Positions 47,201 to 56,200 of a stretch of DNA of 64,000 nt are shown here, piece after piece. Source of the DNA: Apoda limacodes. Taxonomy: Eukaryota; Arthropoda; Insecta; Lepidoptera; Limacodidae. The notes beneath the pieces were generated by a model. That model worked only from the letters and a program-made list of their open reading frames with translations. It was not told the DNA's origin and ran no database searches. The translations under genes were made by a program, and so were the position numbers. The stretch's first letter is position 1. Every line of letters begins with the position of its first letter. The stretch lies in the NCBI GenBank assembly GCA_946406115.1, contig OX291550.1, forward strand, positions 25,644,722-25,708,721, written 5' to 3'.

Positions 47201-50200
47201 CTTTAATGAAATCTATCACTAATGTAAAGTAAAATTTACAAAGAAAAAGCCTGTGGAAGTAATGACACTGTTTACAAGCAAGTGTGATAAAAAACCATCA
47301 ATTACCTTGTTACAGTCCTACTGATAGAACCAGGGACAAAAATCATTGCCCTTGGTTACTACCAGTTGAACCACGCAGTAGGACCATGGGCAAAGAATGA
47401 CAAATGGAGCTCATGAACATTTTATTTTTATTTTTACAATTTTCATTTGATTAAGTAAACCCGAACAAAACACTTGTATTTCGTTCAATGGAACTAGTGT
47501 GACAGATATGCGTCGATGGAGTTAGTGAAAAAACTAGTTGTTGGTGGTGTCACGGGCCCTAGAGGTCATTTTTGTAGAGAAACTACTAGTCTACAGTTTG
47601 ACAGCTCCCATTAGAAATAAAGATTTTAATGAAATCTATCAAAACTACTAGTTTACGATCAGGGGGGATAAGAGACCGACACCTTATAGTTACGGAGATA
47701 TATCGCTTTCTGGTTTGACAGATGACATCCGAAATTCTATTAGAAATTATTTAGCAATATTTTGAAACATTAACAATATTTATAAAAACAAGCGGAGCCA
47801 AACACAATTTTTTTATAAGATTTAAAATCTAATACAAACATTAACTATTACATCCCTAGTAATGTACACACCTGTGTACAGGGGGTAGCTAAACTGCAGT
47901 GGTATCAGTGGTAACTAGGTCTCCCTCGTGGTCCCCCCATTAATGGGGCAAAATTCCATCATTATATAAAATCCTAAAGACGGTAGCTAACATGGTCCTA
48001 CTCCTCCTGGTTGCAGCCCACATTAAGTACAGGTGTTTAGCTAGTTTTTCAGAACCTTTTATAGAGCTAAATCAAATTCAGCACTTTCCCATTCGCTTTT
48101 TTGTCTCCGTAATCCATGTAATCTAACAGTCGTGTTGAAGTTGAGTTGTGTTGAAAAATGTGCTTACTTATCCTTTCAGAATTATTAACACTGACTCTAA
48201 TAATGATATTGTATCTTTATTAGTTTCTTTGTAACAATCATTTCTTTTAAGAGCGCATAAGTAATTCGGTTTAGTTTTAGCCAACATTCGAGCCGCTCCA
48301 ATGACCAGTTTTACCGCGACCAGTCTAAAGTAATCTGTTTTATGTGAATTTTAACTAACTTGCCGACAGAGGTCAATTTCCAAGCCGGTAAAGCATCATC
48401 TAGCAATCGCATAGCTGAATGCGCGTACTCGGCCGCAGCACGAAGCCGCGTGCTCACCGACGCTAGCGCGTCTCTGAGCGTGCGCGCACGGGATAGCTCT
48501 CCTTCTAGCTGGGTGCCGGGACGCCCAGTTTTTCCCCATATGCTCTCTATTTGAAAAAAAAATCTCATATGACAATAGAATTCCAACACGACTCAATGAC
48601 ACAGAATAAAGAATAGTATATATTGCCAATCTTTGAAATCCATCCAGCCATTTGGATAGAGATGGGTAAAAAAGAACATGACTATCTTACACCATATTTT
48701 TTTCGCATTTTTTCATTTTATTAATAACTTTAATATAAGAAGGTTTTAAATATATGATCACAAATAAAGCATCAACTGTATACCAATGAGCTGTTGTAGC
48801 TGTGAATAGAGCGACCTGGAACGCAAGATCTGCGCGTGCAGTACTTGTCGCTCGCGCTGCAGCTCATTCAGCCTGCGATACAAGAATCCCAGCTCCAGAG
48901 CACGCATTTCCTGACACCACAAAACATAAGCCTATAAAGCGCCAACCATGGAAATATGAACCTATATTCGTTCATGACAGCTTGACAAATGCATGTATTT
49001 AAGATAAATTTTAATTTTTTCGAAGTAGGTTTTTGATAGCAGTTTTCAATAATAGCTAGCTAAGTTCCTATTCACTCAATATAATTATAATATGTTAGAT
49101 TTTTTTTTTGAACCTAACTGTTCGCGGGAGGAAGTTTCTCTGAAACCGCACTCCGGTTTCCTCCCAATAGCTAGCGGTGCGATGTTAGAAAGTAGGCGTG
49201 GGCATCATTTCGAACAATTCCTCAGAACACCCCATTATACAAGCGGTAGAAGTAAGGGTTCGATACGGCTAGCGAATTTGGGATCGTCGACGATTTTCAC
49301 AGCCCGTTGTTGAACCGAGTCAAACGAACCAAGCTGGTATCTGGGTGCACCCGCCCAGAGATGCCAGCAGTACTCCATATGGGGCCGAACTTGTGTTTTG
49401 TAAAGCAGTAACCTTTGCCCCGTGTTGAATTCCTGCTTTGCTCAGTTGAGTACACCAAGTTTTTGGACGCCAGCTTCATCTTGTCTTGCCAATGATCTCG
49501 GAACTGAACATCGCTGGAGATGTCAACACCAAGAATCCCAATGCTCTTGGAGATGGTGAGGGGTGTGTTCTGGAATTGTGGGACTTCAGTGAATGGGGTT
49601 TTCTTTGCGGTGAATGGGCAGAACATTTTTTTGGGGACGCCCAACTCAAAGCACTTGCAGTACGGCAGACTTCAGATTAGCAGAAAGAAAGGATAAGGAT
49701 AAAGGGGAGTATGTGATAAAATTGGCAGTAAATTCTTGAAAGTTGTGTAGGAAATATAGGCAAATAGGGATACTGCCTTCTCGTAGGGACAAGTAGAGGC
49801 TTTGTTTTCGTGTGCTCATGTATAACTTCCGGAGTGGAAAGTATTCATACCAGAACTGCTTGACACCTCTATAAGAGCTAAATACGCTTCTTTCAAAATA
49901 TCAACTTGCAGTGTAATCTGTCTATCCGTTTCGGTGCTAGAGCAGGAAGATTTTTGTTTTAAAATTTATAAAATTTTATTTATATATATAAGAATTAGTT
50001 AGTATCAAAGTCTCAACCTCGATTTTTAATGTTTACTATACTTTCTGTAATTAAAATTGCTCAGAAGTTAACTAAAGATCCAGTTTTATATACCAAGCTT
50101 ACCTTTCTATTAACATTTGCGACAAAATCTTCATTTTCGGATGCTAACATTGGTCTTTTATACAAGTCTAAGCTCACGAATAACTGAAAAAATAATGAAA

Positions 50201-53200
50201 TTTTATTATAAAACCATTTGGCTTTATGATTCATTTAACCATTGAATTATAGAAATAAAAACATCTAAACAAAATCTTATACTAATAAATTTGTACATGT
50301 ACCTGATGAAGGTTTTTTGCATAAGCATCACTTTGAGGGTTGGAGTTTGCTGTTTCTTCAAATCCCTTGATTTCCTGGTGTTCAACAGATAAAAAAAGCG
50401 TTCAGTCAATAGTAAGGTTTCCCTATTACTTTTTTGTTTCCTTTTGATTTTTTTTTTATATTGATTAACCTATAAAATTTCTTGGTAACTCTTCTCAATT
50501 GACATCTGCACCTTCGAAGTTCATAAAGTAAATACTACAGAACATGGGCGCCGGCAGAAATAATTTCCAGGTGGTGCAGATTTTAGTTTTCTTACAATCT
50601 TCGCCGTATTATGATTATTAATAAAAAATTGAAATTTTAGTCGGAAACATCTGAAGCCCGGTTTATTTTATGTTCGAGACATTTACAAATTTCTGACTAT
50701 TATTAGACTATAATATTTCTGAATATTTTAAATTCATAAATTTATTTTATAGGTACCTAGTCCTCACGGCTCACACCTATTTGTTCGCGACGATCGAAAT
50801 TTAAAAATTCTAAGTTGGTGGGCCAGGAGTACCGGGATCGATATTTATCGATTTCCATTACTCCTCTGAACGCACCCTTTATAAAGTACCGCTACTCCAC
50901 ACGAGATAGCACCAGTATAAATGGGATGAACTTAACAGAGAAAGCGCAATACAGTTTCTAAGCAGTGCGAAAGAGACCGACTCTTGTCAAAGTCAATCGC
51001 GAATGAACTAGAAAGTTCATAAATGTGAAAGAGTAAAAATAATTATAATTTTGTTATAAAATATGAGTGACATAAGGCAATTTTTCTGCAAGAGAAAAAG
51101 ATTGAAAATGAACAGTTTAATGCTAAAGATTGTCCAAGTACTTCGGCACAGCAAAGTACTAGTAAAATTTCATGAGTGTGCAAAATCTCATGCAAATAGC
51201 CAGTGGCATCGTGAATCGGTTATACGTTCTAAAAAAAACTGGAAATCATGCACAGAAAAAAAAAATACGTTTATGAATAGATTGATACTGAATATCACAG
51301 GGAAATTTCAGAAAACAGAAAAAAACTTCAACCCATTATATCTTCGGTCTTATTTTCTGTTACCCCTTCGAGGAAAAACAGAAGATGGGTCAGTTTTCAA
51401 AGACTCACTACATTTCCGAGTTGAGGCAGGAGATACGGTTTTAAAAGACCACTTTGCGACAAAAAAATCCAAATATTCCCTGGTTTTGCGAAACCAGATG
51501 CTCTGCAAAGTACAAAAGTATTCGAATTTTCGCTCAAAATTTTATCAAAATTGTAGAAACATTACAAGACCTCTCAGAAGATCAAGCCACTAATTCTAAG
51601 ACAAAGGTTAGAGCTTACCAACTGCGCACTGCTTTGACCACCACAAATTTTATTGTGGCATTGCATATTATTGCTACTTACTCGGCAAAGCTTGAGCCTG
51701 TCTGCAACCAGCAACAAGTGGATTTTGACATTAATTAAACACATAAAAAATCATTTTCTCTGTTACAACTACACCCAAAAATAATAAAAGGCCTCAGTAA
51801 AGAAGAATTTCTTAGAGCTGCAAAAGACATTGAAAATTTGTATGGCGATCTTTTACCTAATTTTATTTCAGAAATCACGACTTAGTTTGAAATGTAGAAA
51901 TATCCACAGCCAGCGGCAAATGATATCAGTGGAGTTGATCGATATGAAAAACATCTTATAGACTACATCGACGAGGCAAAAGATTTCTTTCCTTCGGTAA
52001 CAGAAGCGATCAAGATTGGCCTTAGTCTACCCGTCACAACGTGCACAATAGAAAGATCTTTTAGCACACTGAGAAGAGTTAAAACTTGGATAGGTCCACA
52101 ACAGGTGACGAGCGACTGTATGGATTATGATTGTTAAGTGTCCACCGAGGCATGATAACCAAGGACAATAAAGATAACTTTATAGAAAACGTCATTAATA
52201 GTTCGGTCAAAAACCCCGCCGGCTGCAGTTGCTTTTTAAATGAGAATTGTGTAATTACTGCCTACTAATTATTGTGAATAAAAAAATGATGTCCAACAGA
52301 CGGCTTTTTATTTCAATAATTCCTGTTGATCCCAAAATTCCCAAGGGGTGCAAGTGCACCACCTGGCACCCCCCTGCCGGCGCCCTTGCTACAGAAACTA
52401 CTCTACAAATTAGGTAGCGATTATATAAAACGAAGGAACTAAAATTTTCTTACTTTCGCATCTAGCTCAAGAACATAACCTGAACTGGGAGTCTGGGAGT
52501 TTATTGCGAGAATGCTCTATCACTCCAAACTCGGGAATAGGGGATAAAATTGTATGTAATTAACGTAAAACTTACCTCTCGAGACCCGTGAAAGTAAGTA
52601 CTTACATACATTTCACTCCCGAATTTATGGCGTATTCTAGGGCGTACTTTTCGGCAGGGTTGTAATGATTAAAATCTTTTGATTTAAATCGCGATTAAAA
52701 TAAAAAGCTTATTTTAAAATAAATCAACACTTTTTTACTGCAACCTATACAGCCAAAGCGTGTCAAGGGACTTCCTTTTTAAACTCACAACTCCATTCGT
52801 TTTGCCTGGTCATTACTCATTTGTGTCTGGATTTGTAAAGAGTGAATACTTACAACAAAATATCTGGCAGAAAAAGATGCTATATGGGTTTATTCTTGAT
52901 TTTTGTACATTTTAGAATAGGTTTTGTTAAATAAGTGGCACATAAATTCTACTATATCTTTTTAAAACATGCGTTGATTTTATTATTATTGTGTTTTTTC
53001 TGACTTTCAAATTAAATAAGATACAAATATAAAAAACGAGTTGCACTCCGGGAGTGCCGGCAGAAGTGAAAACATTTACACACGATTCGCGCTTAACACT
53101 CAAATATGTCACAAGACATTTCTTTGACATTGTCAAGAAATAATAATGTTTGTTTATTTACTTTTTTGACGTAGTATATTTGACATCGCAATCTGTCATA

Positions 53201-56200
53201 GAATTAAAATTCCATATCCAACCTCCCTGTACTACTCATAATCGCGAATACTAAAAATAAAAATTATAATAGGCGTGGCATTACGGTTTCCGTCTTACGA
53301 ATTTCCACGATTAGGACACGTGACCTGACGCGAGTTTATCATTTTTTACCCATACCAAAAAAAGTGCACAACGCCGCTAAAGAAGTTTTCACTTCAAAAA
53401 AAAAAACAAAAATCTGATTTAAATCAAATAAATCCGATTTTTTCGATTTAAAAAAAAAATAATGATTGTCATCAACCTTGCTTTTCGGATCGCAATAAGC
53501 TTCCTGATAATTAAATGTACATTCGCACAACAGTGCATACCTGCTGAATGCTGTCCAACTCCGCTGTGACGACTGCCAGCCGCGCGGTCGGATGCGCCTT
53601 CTCGCTATTGGCAATCTCGTTGTCAAGTCTTGTGAGCGCAGCCAGAACTGTCTCATCATTGGTCGTGGAATCTTGCCAAGATATCTAAAACAATATGTGT
53701 ATTGACAATGGATCAGCCTTTTTGGCTAGATCCTCTTCAATCATTTTTAGAATGACATAAAAATAAATATCTTGAAAATATTGTATTCAAATCTAGTACT
53801 ACTTATATTATCCATTTATATTATCCAAACTACTAAAATACGACTAAGTAATCGATTTAAAAAAACTGGCCAAGTGCAAGTCGGTCTCGCGCACCGAGGG
53901 TTCCGTACACACCACCATTTACGTAATTTATAAACACAAACAAAAACAAAAAGTGTGCCGCTAAGCGGTCACCCATCCAATTACTGACCAAGCTCGACGT
54001 TGCTTAACTTTGAATATCGTTTCCAACAAAGAAATATGTTACTGTTTCGCTTTATAATAACTAGACGTCGCTGTGACAGTGATTTAAGATGGTAAATGGC
54101 TCGGGCCCGTCTCACACTTGGCTGGTTATATTATTTGTTGTTATACTTTAGAGCTTACACACACTATGATTACTGCAAACATATACAGATATAGTGTTAC
54201 TGTTTTACGATGGTGCAACTAGATTATAAGTTTGTACCCTGTACTGCCAAGCACCGCGCCTGAATTTAAACGTCACGATTGTTATTAATTTAGTAAGTGT
54301 TAATATTTAGAATGTTATAATTTTATTTGTCTTTAATGTTACATGGTTCATAAACGTATATTTAATACCTGTTTTACGCAAGTACCAACTTCATCTAAGT
54401 ACCTTTTGATGAAATTTGTACGAAATTTTTACTTATCCGACTATACATTCAAGTTGGTCGAATCATCGGTAATGAGTAATTCATTAAGGTGTAAATCCTA
54501 CTTAGCTGTGATAGTTATCCTTTTAATTTCTTTATATATGCTATTCCCTTGATTTTTTCACATACCCAAGAACGGCCATTTAGCTGGCACTGGGTTTAAT
54601 ATTTCACAAACGCATCGCTAAATTGAAAAATGGTTTTTGCACACCCGCAATATTTTAAACGATCTATCCAACGACACACCCACACTATAGGGTAGACAAA
54701 AAAAAAAATCACCACTTTTCGTGTAGCGGAGGTAATCTAAAAATTTTTTTTCTTATTTTGTTTTACCACTTTATCGGCCTAATCAATACATATACCTGTG
54801 CCAAATTACAGCTTTTTAGTACTAATATATAGTCTCTGGGCTAAGCCGCGGACACAGACGGACGGACATTGCCAAACTATAAGGGTTTCTTTGTTAACTA
54901 CGGAACCCTAAAAATTGGTTTCGTACAAAATTTAAAAATACACGTATTAAAACGTGCGAGTGATGTCCCAGGTGTTGCAACCGTCCATAGGCTGCGGTGA
55001 TCGCTTACTATCTGGCGGACCACAAGCTAGTTTGCCACCCTAGTGGTCTTAAAAAAAATAAGCGCATTCCAAATACATGTAAAAAACTGTACACGATGAA
55101 ATCATAAAATAATATAGTTATACCTATAGTTATGGCTGCCACGTTCTACCAAAAACTTTGAGAAAAATTGCGAAAAATTAAAACTTTAGAGAAAAAGTAA
55201 CGTACATTCTTAGTAGATATCAAAAGAAAGTAATTTATAAGTATATTCTAAATATAAATATCTGTTTGTACTTATAATTTTAATTAAAATAAATAATAAA
55301 AGAAAGACTAAGGAAGATAATTAGGTAATATTTTTTTGTTAATACTGGTAGAACAATAGCTCTCTAAAAATAAGTCATAACAGTACAATATGTAATAAAT
55401 ACAACTATAGGGTCTTAGGGATACATTCATACTGACAACTTGTAACCTAAAATGATCACGTACAGTGCAGTTTCAAAGGAACTTCTTCCCGCAAAGAAGT
55501 TCCCCTTTTTTTTATACCGCCTGATGGTAAGCGGTCACCGCGGCCTATGGAGGCTTGCAACATCAGAAGTATCACTCGCGCGTTGCCGACCCTTCAAAAA
55601 TCCAATAACTTCTTTCTTGAAGAACTCCATACTGTAGTCCTTAGAGAAAACCTTGGCAGGGAGCTCATTCCACAACCCAAGCGTTCGCGGGAGAAAGTTT
55701 CTCTGAAACCGCACTGTACGCGACCATTTCGGTTCTAAAGAGTGAGAATGAATTCCCTGCCGATGGCGAGCGGTGCGATGGTAGAAAGTAGCCGTGGGCA
55801 TCATTTCGAACAATTCCTCAGAACACATCCCATTGTACAAGCGGTTGAACACACACAGGGAGGCAAAGTCTCTCCTTAAACTTAAGGGTTCGATACGGCA
55901 AGTGAGTTTGGGATCGTTGACTATTCTCACAGCCCATCGTTGAACCGAGTCAAAAGGTAAGCTGGCATCCGGGTGCACCCGCCCAGAGATGGCAGCAGTA
56001 CTCATGGCCGAACTTGCGACTTGTATAGCCCCGACGTAAAGTACTGCCTCGCTCTGTTGAGTACACCTAGTTTTTTGAACGCCAGCTTCACCTTATCTTG
56101 TAAATGATATCGGAACTAAACATCGCTAGAGATGTCAACACCAAGGATCCCAATGCTCTTGGAGATGGAGAGGGGAGTGTTCTGGAATTGTGGGACTACA

